A stretch of 64,000 bases of DNA, from NCBI GenBank assembly GCA_002293505.1, contig DBDI01000030.1, positions 2,421 through 66,420 on the forward strand, read 5' to 3'. This document shows positions 41,447-50,568 of this stretch, piece after piece (the first letter of the stretch is position 1; each line of letters starts with the position of its first letter). Origin of the DNA: Alistipes sp. UBA936. GTDB taxonomy: Bacteria > Bacteroidota > Bacteroidia > Bacteroidales > Rikenellaceae. Position numbers and translations under genes: made by a program. The notes under the pieces were generated by a model. The model saw nothing but the letters and a program-made list of their open reading frames with translations. It was not told the origin of the DNA and searched no databases.

Positions 41447-42073
41447 ATGAAACGGCTTTTTCTCATACTCGTTGTCCTTTTGCTGGCGGTCTCCTCGGCC
41501 GAGGCTGCTCGTCCTCGTAAGGCCCGCGACTCGAAACCCGAGCGCTTTTCCGGCCGCGACGTTTCTCACATCACCGTCGACACCGACGCGCGTGGTGACA
41601 CCACCGCCGTGTACATCTACCTGAACCGCGTCTACTGTTTTGCCAAACCGATGGATATGTCTAAGCACCGTAAGCTCGTTCGCGACTTCCGTAAGGTCTA
41701 CCCCCTTGCGTTGGTTGCCCGCGAGAAGATGGCCGGTTTCGAGGAGCAGCTCCTGGCTCTCCCCACCCGTAAGGCCCAACGCGAGTTCTCCAAACGTACC
41801 GAAAAATCGCTCATCGCCGAATACGAGCCAACGATGCGCCGTATGACCGTTTCTCAGGGTAAGATCCTCGTTAGATTGATCGACCGCGAGACCGAGATGA
41901 CTTCTCACCAGATTATTAAGGAGTTTCGCGGCGGTTTTGTTGCCGGATTTTGGCAGGGTGTCGCTCGTATCTTCGGCCACAACCTCAAGGACGAGTACGA
42001 CGCTGCCGATCGCGACCGTATGATCGAGCAGTGTATCCTGATGTATAACGCTGGATTGCTTCCCGAATACTAA
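41447..42073 (+). CDS. DUF4294 family exported protein
   Basis: A 208-residue exported protein with signal peptide LILVVLLLAVSSAEA-ARPR. The DUF4294 body contains HRKLVRDFRKVYPLALVARE, EKSLIAEYEPTMRRMTVSQG, KILVRLIDRETEMTSHQII and KEFRGGFVAGFWQGVARIFG. This family is restricted to Bacteroidota and its function is unknown. The start at 41447 is chosen because it opens the signal peptide; an upstream in-frame extension runs into the previous gene. The 3' end overlaps the convergent cls gene by four bases. Confidence 0.85.
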   Translation: MKRLFLILVVLLLAVSSAEAARPRKARDSKPERFSGRDVSHITVDTDARGDTTAVYIYLNRVYCFAKPMDMSKHRKLVRDFRKVYPLALVAREKMAGFEEQLLALPTRKAQREFSKRTEKSLIAEYEPTMRRMTVSQGKILVRLIDRETEMTSHQIIKEFRGGFVAGFWQGVARIFGHNLKDEYDAADRDRMIEQCILMYNAGLLPEY

Positions 42074-43518
42074 AGCAACGGACTGAGCAGCCTCGCCAAG
42101 GACTCCCGGGCTGACGCGTGCCACGGGCGTAGACTCCACTCTTGCAGGGTGACGATGCGCGAGTTTCCCAGATCGCGATGGAACGACTCTTCCAGCTCTC
42201 CGGCCAACTTCCTGTCATAGATCAGTGCCGACACCTCGAAGTTGTCCTCGAAACTTCTCACATCCATATTCGCCGACCCGACCGAGCAGAACTCCCCGTC
42301 GATGATCACCACCTTGGAGTGGTTGAACCCCGCCTGATACATATAAACCTTTATTCCCGCCTCCAGTAGCTCCTCCACATACGAGCGCGTCGCCCAGTAA
42401 ACCAACCGCGAGTCCGACCTCGCCGGTATCAGCAGCCGCACATCCACACCGCTCAGTGCCGCCACCTTCATCGCGGTCAGAAGTGCTCCGTCGGGCGTGA
42501 AATATGGTGTCGAGATATAAATCCTGCTTCTGGCCCGTGTGATTGCCGAAAAGAACGCTTGCATAATTGCCGACCAGTCGCTGTCGGGCCCCGAGACGGC
42601 GATCTGCATCGGACACACCTCCTCCACCGTGCTCTCCCCGAAGTAGTCTTCCGCTCTCAGTAGTTCTTTTCGTCTCACGAACCGCCAGTCGGTGATGAAG
42701 ACCGCTTGTAGCAGATTGACCGCCTCGCCTTCGATCTTCAGATGCACATCCCTCCACCTCCCCAGCCTCGTTCCCGCCAGATACCTCTCCGCCACATTTA
42801 TTCCTCCCGTGTACGCCACCTCTCCGTCTATCACTGCTATTTTTCTGTGGTTTCGGTAGTTCAGCCTGCTCGACAGCCACGGGAACGCCACCGGCATAAA
42901 ACACTCCACGTTCACTCCCGCCTGCCTCATCTTTCGAAAGATCCACCCTTCGGTCCACAGCGTTCCCACTCCGTCGTAAATCAGCCTCACTTCGACTCCT
43001 TCTCGCGCTTTGTTCATCAGTATCTTTGCCACTCGGCGCCCCAGCCGGTCGTTCTCAAAGATGTAGTACTCCAAGTGTATCGAGCGCCGCGCCCCTTTCA
43101 GCGCTTCGAACAGCGATGCGAACGTAGCTTTGCCGTTCTGTAACACTTCCACCCGGTTGTGCATCGCCAGTAGTGCGCGCGAGTTGCGCAACATCAATCT
43201 GATTGTTCCTGCATTGTTTTCGATTTCGGGGGTTGCTTCGAGCGTCGGGCCGGAGAGTCTCGAAAACTGCCTTCGCGAAACGGCCTCCAGGTAGTCCTCA
43301 TCGAGTATTCCCTTTCTGGAGAACATCTTTCGCTTTCTCCAGTTTCGCCCCACCAGCGAATACACCCCCAAGCCCAGAACGGGCACCAATGCCACCAATG
43401 CTATCCAGGCGAGTGATTTTGTCGGGTCTCGCTTTTCGGCCACGATCACACCGATAGTCGCCACGACCATCACGCCGTAGAGTACCGCAATCGCGATCTG
43501 AACCCACCCCCAAGTCAT
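42070..43518 (-). CDS. cls: Cardiolipin synthase
   Basis: A 482-residue phospholipase D-type enzyme that joins two phosphatidylglycerols into cardiolipin at the inner membrane. Two N-terminal helices (about 3-25 and 35-57), then two PLD domains with HKD motifs: NHRKIAVIDG at about 223-232 and NHSKVVIIDGEFCSVGSAN near residue 400. Both are complete. The ATG at 43518 begins the first helix (MTWGWVQIAIAVLYG); codons upstream up to 43623 overlap deoC and are not family-like. It is the last gene of the tonB-hflX-upp-deoC-cls run. Confidence 0.93.
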   Translation of the reverse strand: MTWGWVQIAIAVLYGVMVVATIGVIVAEKRDPTKSLAWIALVALVPVLGLGVYSLVGRNWRKRKMFSRKGILDEDYLEAVSRRQFSRLSGPTLEATPEIENNAGTIRLMLRNSRALLAMHNRVEVLQNGKATFASLFEALKGARRSIHLEYYIFENDRLGRRVAKILMNKAREGVEVRLIYDGVGTLWTEGWIFRKMRQAGVNVECFMPVAFPWLSSRLNYRNHRKIAVIDGEVAYTGGINVAERYLAGTRLGRWRDVHLKIEGEAVNLLQAVFITDWRFVRRKELLRAEDYFGESTVEEVCPMQIAVSGPDSDWSAIMQAFFSAITRARSRIYISTPYFTPDGALLTAMKVAALSGVDVRLLIPARSDSRLVYWATRSYVEELLEAGIKVYMYQAGFNHSKVVIIDGEFCSVGSANMDVRSFEDNFEVSALIYDRKLAGELEESFHRDLGNSRIVTLQEWSLRPWHASARESLARLLSPLL

Positions 43519-43547
43519 AGTTTTTCTGCCGCCTCCCGGGGCGACCC

Positions 43548-44408
43548 TTATTGTTCGAGCGCTTCGACCAGATTGTCCAGCAACCCGCTCGCTCCGATCC
43601 TGAAAAGCTTCGGCCCCAGCCACTCTCTCCCCAACAGCTGCTCCACAATCGTGTAGTACAGCGAGGCTTCGGCAGGTGTTCTCACTCCTCCCGCAACTTT
43701 CACACCCACCTTCCGCCCCGTCCGCTCGTAGAAATCCCTCACCGCCTCACACATCACCACCACTGCTTCGGGTGTTGCTGCCACATCTATCTTCCCCGTC
43801 GAGGTCTTCACAAAATCCGCTCCCGCCATCATTGCCACCAAAGCCGCATCCCGAATCCTCTCCGGCGTTCCCAAGGCCCCCGTCTCCAGAATCACCTTCA
43901 GCACCGTCTCCTCGCCCACTTCTTCCCGCAACAGCTCCAACGTCCCTCCCATCCGGTCTACCTCTCCGTCCATCAGTTCTCCCACCGAGATCACCACATC
44001 CACTTCGTCCGCTCCGCTCTCCACTGCCATCGCTGCTTCCAGCATCTTCACCTCTATGAAGGTTTGCGATGACGGGAATCCTCCCGCCACACTTGTTATG
44101 GCTATCGGCGACGAGCCCAGCGCAAGCGCCACCACATCTACAAATACAGGATACACACACACGCTTGCCGGTGCCGGTAGCCCCGGATGCTCCAATGCGA
44201 ACCGCGCTGCTCGACCTGCAAACTCACCAACCGAGCGGTCGGAGTCTGTCACCGACAGCGTGGTCAGATCTATCGCCCCCAGACACGCCTTCCACACCTG
44301 GGCATTCTCATTCTTCGGCGCCGCCTTCCTCGCTCTCGCCACCAGTTCCGCGACCCTCGCCTCGTCCGGCGCCGGTGCAAATTCCGAAAGCCTTACCGCG
44401 TAGCTCAT
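43548..44408 (-). CDS. deoC: Deoxyribose-phosphate aldolase
   Basis: A 286-residue TIM-barrel class I aldolase that splits 2-deoxyribose 5-phosphate into glyceraldehyde 3-phosphate and acetaldehyde in deoxynucleoside breakdown. The Schiff-base lysine lies in ADFVKTSTGK; GADEVDVVISVG and KVGVKVAGGVRT (second active-site Lys) are present. It overlaps upp by four bases (44405-44408, ATGA), coupling pyrimidine salvage with deoxyribose use. The N-terminal 45 residues are longer than in the E. coli enzyme, as in other Bacteroidota. Confidence 0.93.
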   Translation of the reverse strand: MSYAVRLSEFAPAPDEARVAELVARARKAAPKNENAQVWKACLGAIDLTTLSVTDSDRSVGEFAGRAARFALEHPGLPAPASVCVYPVFVDVVALALGSSPIAITSVAGGFPSSQTFIEVKMLEAAMAVESGADEVDVVISVGELMDGEVDRMGGTLELLREEVGEETVLKVILETGALGTPERIRDAALVAMMAGADFVKTSTGKIDVAATPEAVVVMCEAVRDFYERTGRKVGVKVAGGVRTPAEASLYYTIVEQLLGREWLGPKLFRIGASGLLDNLVEALEQ

Positions 44409-45061
44409 AGCTTGTCTCCGTATGCCAGATCACCCGCGTCGCCCAGACCCGGAATGATGTACGACTTCACTGTCAGCTCCTCATCCACCGCGCCACACCA
44501 CACTGTGACCTCCCTTTCGGGCAGGTTTTCACGCACGTAAGCCACTCCCTCTTCCGATCCGATCACTGCGCAGATGTGGGTATGTTTCGGGGTGCCTCCT
44601 TTTTCGAGTAGCGCTTTGTACGTCAACACTATGGAGGTTCCCGTCGCCAGCATCGGGTCGACCAGAATCAGCGTTTTGCCTTCCAGGTTGCCACACGAGA
44701 TGTACTCCACCTTCACCTTAAAGGTTCCGTCCTTGCTGTACTTTCTGAATGCCGACACGAATGCGTTGGACGCTCCGTCGAAGTAGTTCAGAAACCCCTG
44801 ATGGTACGGTATTCCGGCTCTCAGTATCGTTGCTATCACCACATCTTCGCCCGTCGGTAGCGCCACCACTGCTTCTCCCAGCGGGGTTTCGATCACCTGC
44901 TCCGAGTAGTTCATCGTTTTGCTTATCTCGTATGCTGTGATTTCGCCTGCTCGTTCGAGGTTTCGACGGAAGCGCATACTGTCTCCCTGCACTCTCACGT
45001 CTCGCATCTCGGCGATGAAGCGGTTTAGAATGGTGTTTTGCTTGTCAAGAATCCGAACCAT
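44405..45061 (-). CDS. upp: Uracil phosphoribosyltransferase
   Basis: A 218-residue type I phosphoribosyltransferase that makes UMP from uracil and PRPP. The PRPP-binding loop is LVDPMLATGTSIV; the uracil region is the C-terminal YIIPGLGDAGDLAYG. It starts MVRILDKQNTILNRFIAEMR. Length and motifs are normal. It lies 15 bases after hflX and is translationally coupled to deoC. Confidence 0.95.
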   Translation of the reverse strand: MVRILDKQNTILNRFIAEMRDVRVQGDSMRFRRNLERAGEITAYEISKTMNYSEQVIETPLGEAVVALPTGEDVVIATILRAGIPYHQGFLNYFDGASNAFVSAFRKYSKDGTFKVKVEYISCGNLEGKTLILVDPMLATGTSIVLTYKALLEKGGTPKHTHICAVIGSEEGVAYVRENLPEREVTVWCGAVDEELTVKSYIIPGLGDAGDLAYGDKL

Positions 45062-45076
45062 AGTCTGTCTGTTCTG

Positions 45077-46240
45077 TTAGTATAGATAATTGTTAAACGG
45101 ATATCGTCCCGCGTGAATCTCCCTCACCATATGATACAGGTCTTCCCTGAGCCTGTCAATCCCTATTTTCTCCCGCGCCGAGATGAAGATTGCCGGTGCA
45201 TTCTCTTTTCCCATCCACGTTTTCTTCAGATCATCCAGCGAGAGGTTCTCTCTCCCTGCCGGGGTCAGATCGTCCTCATCCTTTTTAATGTAGGTATACG
45301 CGTCTATCTTGTTGAAGACCATAAACACCGGCTTGTCTCCCGCTCCGATATCAGCCAGCGTTTGCCTCACCACGCCTATCTGCTCCTCGAATCCCGGATG
45401 GGATATGTCCACCACGTGCAGCAACAAGTCTGCCTCTCTCACCTCATCCAGCGTCGACTTGAACGACTCCACCAGTTCGGTCGGTAGCTTCCTTATGAAC
45501 CCCACCGTATCGCTTAGCAGGAACGGCAGGTTTTCCAGTACCACTTTTCTCACCGTCGTGTCGAGCGTTGCGAATAGTTTGTTCTCCGCAAACACATCGC
45601 TCTTCGCAATGAGGTTCATCAGCGTCGACTTCCCCACATTCGTGTACCCCACCAGCGCCACCCTCACCATCCCTCCTCTGCCTCCTCTCTGGGTTGCCAT
45701 CTGCCGGTCGATCTTCTTTAGTTCCTCTTTCAGATGCGCTATCCGCTCTCTCACCCTCCTTCGGTCCGTCTCGATTTCTCTTTCTCCCGCTCCGCCTCTT
45801 GTTCCTGTTCCTCCTCTTTGCCTCTCCAGGTGGGTCCACATTCCCGTTAGCCTCGGTAGCATATACTCCAGTTGCGCGACTTGCACTTGTGTCTTGGCGT
45901 ATGCTGTTTCTGCTCTCGTCGTGAAGATGTTGAGTATTAGCCTCGTCCTGTCGATCACTCGGCAGGGGATGATTTTTTCGATGTTTCTCGTTTGCGATGG
46001 CGACAACTCGTCGTCGAAAATCACCACATCCACCTCGTTCTCTTCGCAGTACCTGGCCACTTCATCCAGTTTTCCCGGCCCCATATAGATTCTCGAGTTT
46101 GGGGTCGAGAGTTTTTGCGTGAAGCGTCTTATTGTTTCGGCTCCCGCTGTGTGTGCCAAAAACGCAAGCTCATCGAGGTATTCGGCGGCTTGCGTTTCTG
46201 TTACTTTATCCGTTATGACCGTTGCTAAAACGGCTCTCAT
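45077..46240 (-). CDS. hflX: Ribosome-associated GTPase HflX
   Basis: A 387-residue P-loop GTPase that splits stalled ribosomes. N-terminal HflX domain with YMGPGKLDEVARYC and VVIFDDELSPSQTRNIEK, a Gly/Arg-rich linker (LERQRGGTGTRGGAGERE), then the G domain with G1 GYTNVGKST, G3 DTVGFIRKLP and G4 NKID. Two ATGs (46246 and 46240) are possible; MRAVLATVITDK at 46240 fits better but the choice is uncertain. It follows the TonB gene by about 20 bases. Confidence 0.95.
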   Translation of the reverse strand: MRAVLATVITDKVTETQAAEYLDELAFLAHTAGAETIRRFTQKLSTPNSRIYMGPGKLDEVARYCEENEVDVVIFDDELSPSQTRNIEKIIPCRVIDRTRLILNIFTTRAETAYAKTQVQVAQLEYMLPRLTGMWTHLERQRGGTGTRGGAGEREIETDRRRVRERIAHLKEELKKIDRQMATQRGGRGGMVRVALVGYTNVGKSTLMNLIAKSDVFAENKLFATLDTTVRKVVLENLPFLLSDTVGFIRKLPTELVESFKSTLDEVREADLLLHVVDISHPGFEEQIGVVRQTLADIGAGDKPVFMVFNKIDAYTYIKKDEDDLTPAGRENLSLDDLKKTWMGKENAPAIFISAREKIGIDRLREDLYHMVREIHAGRYPFNNYLY

Positions 46241-46261
46241 AGGCATTCCCCTTCCCGGGCC

Positions 46262-46936
46262 CTATTGCTGCAAAATGAAATCTACCGGTAGGATGTAGTA
46301 CACACGTACCGGTCGTCCGCGGTTCTTTCCCGGCTCCCACTTCGGCGAGGAGAGTAGCACTCTTCGCGCTTCTTCCGTTAGCGAGCGATCCGGCGATCCC
46401 AGTTCTTCGATATTTGTCAGGGTTCCGTCCCTTTCGATCACGAATCGCAGGGTTACTTTTCCTTGAATGTTTGCTTCTTGCGCTATGGTCGGATAGCGTA
46501 GACGTTCGATAACCCAGCTTCTGAACTTCATCAGGTCACCTCCCTGGAACGAGGGGTATTCCTGCGGGTTGAAGGTTGGTATTTCTTCGACTTCTTCTTC
46601 CGCTACTTGCGGTACTTCGATCACAAAGTCTTCGTCGAATTCGTCGAATGTATAGTCTGTGGTGATTTGTTGGTCGTTCTTGACCACATCGAGGAAGTCC
46701 GAGAACACTTGATTTGCCTGTGGTCTTACTTCGGGTGGTTTTTGGTCTTGTTCGGTGTTGACGATAACTTCTTGTTCGACTGGTGCGATGTCTTCGACCA
46801 GGGATTCGATCTTTTTCTCGCTCTGTCCCCAGTTGAACGCGAGCACCATAGCACCGAGGGCGACGATCAGCCCGATCTCGGCAAACAGCACTCTGCGGTT
46901 CTGCAGGTCGGCCTTTTTGGTTTTTTTGGCTTCCAT
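46262..46936 (-). CDS. tonB: TonB-family energy transducer
   Basis: A 224-residue inner-membrane protein with one N-terminal helix (VLFAEIGLIVALGAMVLAFNW), an acidic, Pro/Val-rich periplasmic spacer (about 45-125, rich in Glu and Asp, unlike the Pro-Lys spacer of Enterobacteria) and the TonB C-terminal domain (FRSWVIERLRYPTIAQEANI, GKVTLRFVIERDGT, PKWEPGKNRGRPVRVYYILP). It passes proton-motive energy to TonB-dependent receptors such as the one at 21556-24168. ExbB/ExbD are not nearby. A -7 element lies 56 bases before the start. Confidence 0.92.
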   Translation of the reverse strand: MEAKKTKKADLQNRRVLFAEIGLIVALGAMVLAFNWGQSEKKIESLVEDIAPVEQEVIVNTEQDQKPPEVRPQANQVFSDFLDVVKNDQQITTDYTFDEFDEDFVIEVPQVAEEEVEEIPTFNPQEYPSFQGGDLMKFRSWVIERLRYPTIAQEANIQGKVTLRFVIERDGTLTNIEELGSPDRSLTEEARRVLLSSPKWEPGKNRGRPVRVYYILPVDFILQQ

Positions 46937-46992
46937 AGGTTTATTTAAGGTTGTTTTAGTTTAGTCGTTTTGTACCTGTATTAGCGGTTCCG

Positions 46993-47000
46993 CAAATGTA
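46993..47000 (-). promoter_or_regulatory. -7 element of the tonB-hflX-upp-deoC-cls run
   Basis: TACATTTG on the minus strand, 56 bases before the tonB ATG at 46936. No other promoter-like site was noticed in the run. Confidence 0.55.
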
Positions 47001-47043
47001 CGATGTTTTAGTAGAAAAACCAAATAAATTTTAACTTTACGGC

Positions 47044-48081
47044 GTGGAACGCGACTCTCTGTTCGGTAAAACTCTTTCCGAGTTGGCTTCGGTGGCCTCC
47101 TCGGCCGGATTGCCTCGCTTCGGCGCAGGGCAGTTGGCGGCGTGGTTGTACCGTAAGGGTGCGACCGACGTCGCTTCTATGACCGACCTTCCGAAAGCCG
47201 CCCGTGGGTTTTTGGAGGAAAACTTCTCCCTCGGCGCATCCGACCCCCTCTCCTGCGTCGCCTCCCGGGACGGTACTCGTAAATATCTTTTTGAGCCCGG
47301 GGTCGAGGCTGTGATGATTCCCGACTTCGGCCGCGAGGGTTCTCGCTCCACTCTTTGCCTCTCTTCCCAGATGGGTTGCCGTATGGGTTGTGCTTTTTGC
47401 GCCACCGGTCGTATGGGGTTGGTTCGCAACCTCTCTTCGGGCGAGATCCTCAACCAGTTCGCCCGCCTGCCCGAACACAACGAGCTCACGAATGTCGTCT
47501 ATATGGGTATGGGCGAGCCGTTGGACAACCTCGACGCCGTTCTCGCCTCGCTCGACATCCTCACCTCTCCTTGGGGTTACTCCTGGAGCCCCTCCCGTGT
47601 CACCCTCTCCACTGCCGGGGTCGCTCCCGCCCTCGAACGGTTCCTTGTCGAGAGCCGCGTCCACCTTGCCGTCAGCCTCCATAGCCCCTTCCCCGACGAG
47701 CGCGCCTCCATTATGCCCATCGAGCGTGCATACCCCATCGAGGATATCGTCCGTATCATCCGCCGCCACTCGTTCGAGCCTCAGCGGCGCGTCAGCTTCG
47801 AGTACATCGTTCTGGCCGGGTTCAACGACTCTCCGCGCCACGTCGCCGGCCTGGCTAAATTGCTAAACGGGCTTAGTTGCCGTATCAACCTTATCCGCTT
47901 CCACCGCATCCCCGACTCTCCCTTCTTCAGTCCTCCTCTTGCCGCTGTCGAAAGGTTCCGCGATGCCCTCTCTGCTAAGGGCCTTCGTACCACTATTCGC
48001 GCCTCCCGCGGCGAGGATATCGAGGCTGCGTGCGGATTATTATCAACAAATTCGTTACCTTTGCACTCGTATGAAACGTAA
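47044..48081 (+). CDS. rlmN: 23S rRNA (adenine2503-C2)-methyltransferase
   Basis: A 345-residue radical-SAM methylase acting on A2503 of 23S rRNA (and on some tRNAs). The cluster motif is CRMGCAFC, followed by MGMGEPLDN, VTLSTAGVAP, LAVSLHSPF and the C-terminal cysteine in EAACGLLS used for methyl transfer. The start is GTG at 47044, four bases after TAACTTTA (47032-47039), an imperfect -7 element, so the mRNA may be leaderless. The 3' end contains the promoter of lspA and overlaps it by 11 bases. Confidence 0.93.
   Translation: MERDSLFGKTLSELASVASSAGLPRFGAGQLAAWLYRKGATDVASMTDLPKAARGFLEENFSLGASDPLSCVASRDGTRKYLFEPGVEAVMIPDFGREGSRSTLCLSSQMGCRMGCAFCATGRMGLVRNLSSGEILNQFARLPEHNELTNVVYMGMGEPLDNLDAVLASLDILTSPWGYSWSPSRVTLSTAGVAPALERFLVESRVHLAVSLHSPFPDERASIMPIERAYPIEDIVRIIRRHSFEPQRRVSFEYIVLAGFNDSPRHVAGLAKLLNGLSCRINLIRFHRIPDSPFFSPPLAAVERFRDALSAKGLRTTIRASRGEDIEAACGLLSTNSLPLHSYET
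48056..48063 (+). promoter_or_regulatory. -7 element of lspA inside rlmN
   Basis: TACCTTTG, seven bases before the lspA ATG at 48071 and within the last codons of rlmN. Confidence 0.6.
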
Positions 48082-48589
48082 ACACATAGTTATCCTGATC
48101 GTCGCCTTGTTGGTTGTCGACCAGATATCCAAAGTCCTCGTCAAGACCAATATGTCTCTCGGTGAGAGCATCCACGTATTCGGTAATTGGTTCCAGATCT
48201 GCTTCGTGGAGAACGAGGGGGCTGCTTTCGGTATGTCTCTCGGGGGTCGGTTCGGTAAGATCGCCCTTAGCCTTTTCCGTATCGTTGCCGTCTGCGCTAT
48301 CGGTTGGTACTTGAACCACCTTTACGCTCGTAAAGCTCCCTCCGGCGTTCTGGTCGGCGTTGCTATGATCCTTGCCGGGGCTCTTGGTAACATCATCGAC
48401 AGCGCCTTCTACGGTATCATTTGGGATTACGCTCCGTTTCTCTACGGTCGGGTCGTCGATATGCTCTACTTCCCTCTGTTCACAATCGGTAACTTCACTT
48501 TTTTCTCTCCCGTGTTCAACCTTGCCGACAGTTACATTTGCGTGGCGGTGTTCTACCTGATCATCTTTAATTGGAAATACTTCAAGTAG
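48071..48589 (+). CDS. lspA: Lipoprotein signal peptidase II
   Basis: A 172-residue inner-membrane aspartyl protease that cleaves lipoprotein signal peptides before the lipidated Cys. Four helices; catalytic motifs GNIIDSAFYG (first Asp) and FNLADSYICVAV (second Asp), with NEGAAFG in between. The start is the ATG at 48071 after its own -7 element; the in-frame region upstream is the rlmN gene read in another frame. The following MBL-fold gene starts two bases after the stop. Confidence 0.93.
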   Translation: MKRKHIVILIVALLVVDQISKVLVKTNMSLGESIHVFGNWFQICFVENEGAAFGMSLGGRFGKIALSLFRIVAVCAIGWYLNHLYARKAPSGVLVGVAMILAGALGNIIDSAFYGIIWDYAPFLYGRVVDMLYFPLFTIGNFTFFSPVFNLADSYICVAVFYLIIFNWKYFK

Positions 48590-48591
48590 TT

Positions 48592-49311
48592 ATGAAAACG
48601 CTCTTACTCTTCCTGGCTATGATTTCATCCTCTCTCCCTTCGTCCGACGTTATCGCCACTCGCGACGGCGACACAATGACTGCTCACTTCTTCGGCCACG
48701 GTAGCGTCGGCTTCACCTCCCACGGCCTCACTTTCTACGTCGACCCCGTTGCTCCTTACGCCGACTGGGCGAGCCTTCCCAAGGCGGACTTCATCCTGGT
48801 CAGCCACGAGCACGGCGACCACCTCGATGCGGCGGCTATTAAGGCACTTTCGAAACCCACCACTGTTGTTCTCGGTAACGTTACCGCCATCGAAGCTCTT
48901 GGTTACGGCGCTGTGTTGGCTTACGACAAATACCACCTCGCTCCCTTCGGCGTGAGGATCGAGGCTGTTCCGGCTTACAATACCTCTCCCGAGAAGCAGA
49001 ACTTCCACCCCAAAGCCAGCCTGCACAACGGTTATATCCTCACTCTGGGCGGTAGCCGCGTCTACGTTGCAGGCGACAGCGAACCCACTCCCGAGATGCT
49101 CGCCCTGCGCGACATCGACGTCGCTTTCCTGCCCGTCAACCTTCCTTACACTATGACCGAGGAGCAGGCCGCCTCCGCCGTCCGGGCTATCCGGCCGACC
49201 ATTTTCTATCCGTACCATTACGGCGGAACCGACCATAAGACCGACCTCGACAAGCTCGCCCGCCTCATTGCGGACACCGGCGTCGAGATGCGTGTCCGGC
49301 CTCTGGAATAG
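48592..49311 (+). CDS. Exported metallo-beta-lactamase-fold hydrolase (UlaG-like)
   Basis: A 239-residue protein with a signal-peptide-like N-terminus (LLLFLAMISSSLPSS) and a complete UlaG-type MBL core: FFGHGSVGF, YVDPVAPYADW, LVSHEHGDHLD (HxHxDH zinc motif), YVAGDSEPTPEM and a C-terminal PTIFYPYHYGG. Likely periplasmic and zinc-dependent; the substrate is unknown. Relatives act on lactones, phosphodiesters or N-acyl lipids. It is tightly linked to lspA (two bases) and may share its transcript. Confidence 0.88.
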   Translation: MKTLLLFLAMISSSLPSSDVIATRDGDTMTAHFFGHGSVGFTSHGLTFYVDPVAPYADWASLPKADFILVSHEHGDHLDAAAIKALSKPTTVVLGNVTAIEALGYGAVLAYDKYHLAPFGVRIEAVPAYNTSPEKQNFHPKASLHNGYILTLGGSRVYVAGDSEPTPEMLALRDIDVAFLPVNLPYTMTEEQAASAVRAIRPTIFYPYHYGGTDHKTDLDKLARLIADTGVEMRVRPLE

Positions 49312-49371
49312 TCCGTCGGTTAGTTAGTTGGCCGCGTTGTTTGGCGCGAAATTTGAAATGCCGCTGTGGGT

Positions 49372-50568
49372 ATGAAAGCACGACTTTTTGCCCTTGCGGC
49401 ACTCATCTTTTTTACACAAACAGTTATGGCACAATCCATTAATGTCGTCTCTCGCGGCGACCTTCGCCTTCACGTTTTCCAGAGTTCGCCCGTGATCTTC
49501 CAGGTTGCGTCGGTCGTCATCGAGGGGCCTCGCGAGTTGGCTCTCGTGGACGGGCAGTTCAGCGCCGACAACGCCCACTCGCTTGCAGAATATATTCATC
49601 AAATCGGCAAGCCATTGAAAACAATATTCATCAGCTACTCCGATCCTGACTTCTACTTCGGCCTTGCTGCCCTTGCCGAGGCGTTTCCCAAGGCTCGCTT
49701 CGTCGCCACGCCGCAGACCCGCTGGTTGATCGACACCACCAAGGACGAAAAACTGTCCATCTGGGCTCCGCAGATGGGTGCCAATGCGCCGCAGAAGATC
49801 GTCGTTCCCGAGGCGCTCGCCGACGACCACTTCCTGATCGATGGCCACCGCGTCGAGATCTGCCGTCCGGTTGACGACGAGTCCCACGCCTGGCTGTGGA
49901 TCCCCTCGGCACACACGATTCTCGGCGGGGTATATCTCGATGAAGGTGAGCACATTTGGGTGGCCGATTCGCCGACGCCCGCCGACCGCCGTAAGTGGTT
50001 GGCGGCACTCGACGCGATGCAGAAACAACGTCCCGAACTCACCATTCCCGCCCACTTCGCCGAACCCGATTTCGAGGCCCCGATCGCCTTCACGCGAAAA
50101 TATCTGACCACGCTCGAAAGCACTCTGGCAGCCACAAAAACCGCCACGGAGGTCATTGCAGCGATGAAGCGGGCCTTCCCGAACCTGCCCGGTGAACAAA
50201 ATCTGGAGATGACGGCGCGAGTGCTGAAGGGCGAGACGGCGTGGAAAACCGCCCGTGCGTTTCCGGCCATCGAGCGAAAAGTCGAGGTGAACTTCGGCGG
50301 CGAGTTCGTCTTCGAGCTCACTTTTCACGACGATAAAACAATGACATACAGAAGTTTACGTGAGCGCACAAGCGGTGCCGCGGCGGTCGATACGCTGCAC
50401 TACACCGCCGTCGAGGTCGCGCCGCAGGTGTGGATGGTCTACTGGACCGAGAGCGACAACACCCACGTCGTGCACGTCGAGGATTACGGCGGCGGAGTCG
50501 CCTACACCAACATCAGCTCGCCCGACGGCTTGTTCACAAATCTCAAGGGAACGCTTAAGATGCTTTGA
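49372..50568 (+). CDS. Exported MBL-fold protein with degenerate zinc motif, fused to a MoaF-like domain
   Basis: A 398-residue exported protein (signal peptide FALAALIFFTQTVMA-QSIN). The first part is an MBL fold that keeps the strands and LVDGQFSADNAHSLAEYI, but the HxHxDH zinc motif is replaced: the matching stretch reads ISYSDPDFYFG. One His survives in IPAHFAEPD. The C-terminal region, from about 295 (VEVNFGGEFVFELTFHDDKT, VAPQVWMVYWTESDNTHVVH, GGGVAYTNIS), looks like the MoaF domain. It may be a non-catalytic binding protein or use altered metal ligands. The ATG at 49372 is preferred over a GTG two codons earlier. Overlaps alkD by 14 bases, convergent. Confidence 0.75.
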   Translation: MKARLFALAALIFFTQTVMAQSINVVSRGDLRLHVFQSSPVIFQVASVVIEGPRELALVDGQFSADNAHSLAEYIHQIGKPLKTIFISYSDPDFYFGLAALAEAFPKARFVATPQTRWLIDTTKDEKLSIWAPQMGANAPQKIVVPEALADDHFLIDGHRVEICRPVDDESHAWLWIPSAHTILGGVYLDEGEHIWVADSPTPADRRKWLAALDAMQKQRPELTIPAHFAEPDFEAPIAFTRKYLTTLESTLAATKTATEVIAAMKRAFPNLPGEQNLEMTARVLKGETAWKTARAFPAIERKVEVNFGGEFVFELTFHDDKTMTYRSLRERTSGAAAVDTLHYTAVEVAPQVWMVYWTESDNTHVVHVEDYGGGVAYTNISSPDGLFTNLKGTLKML

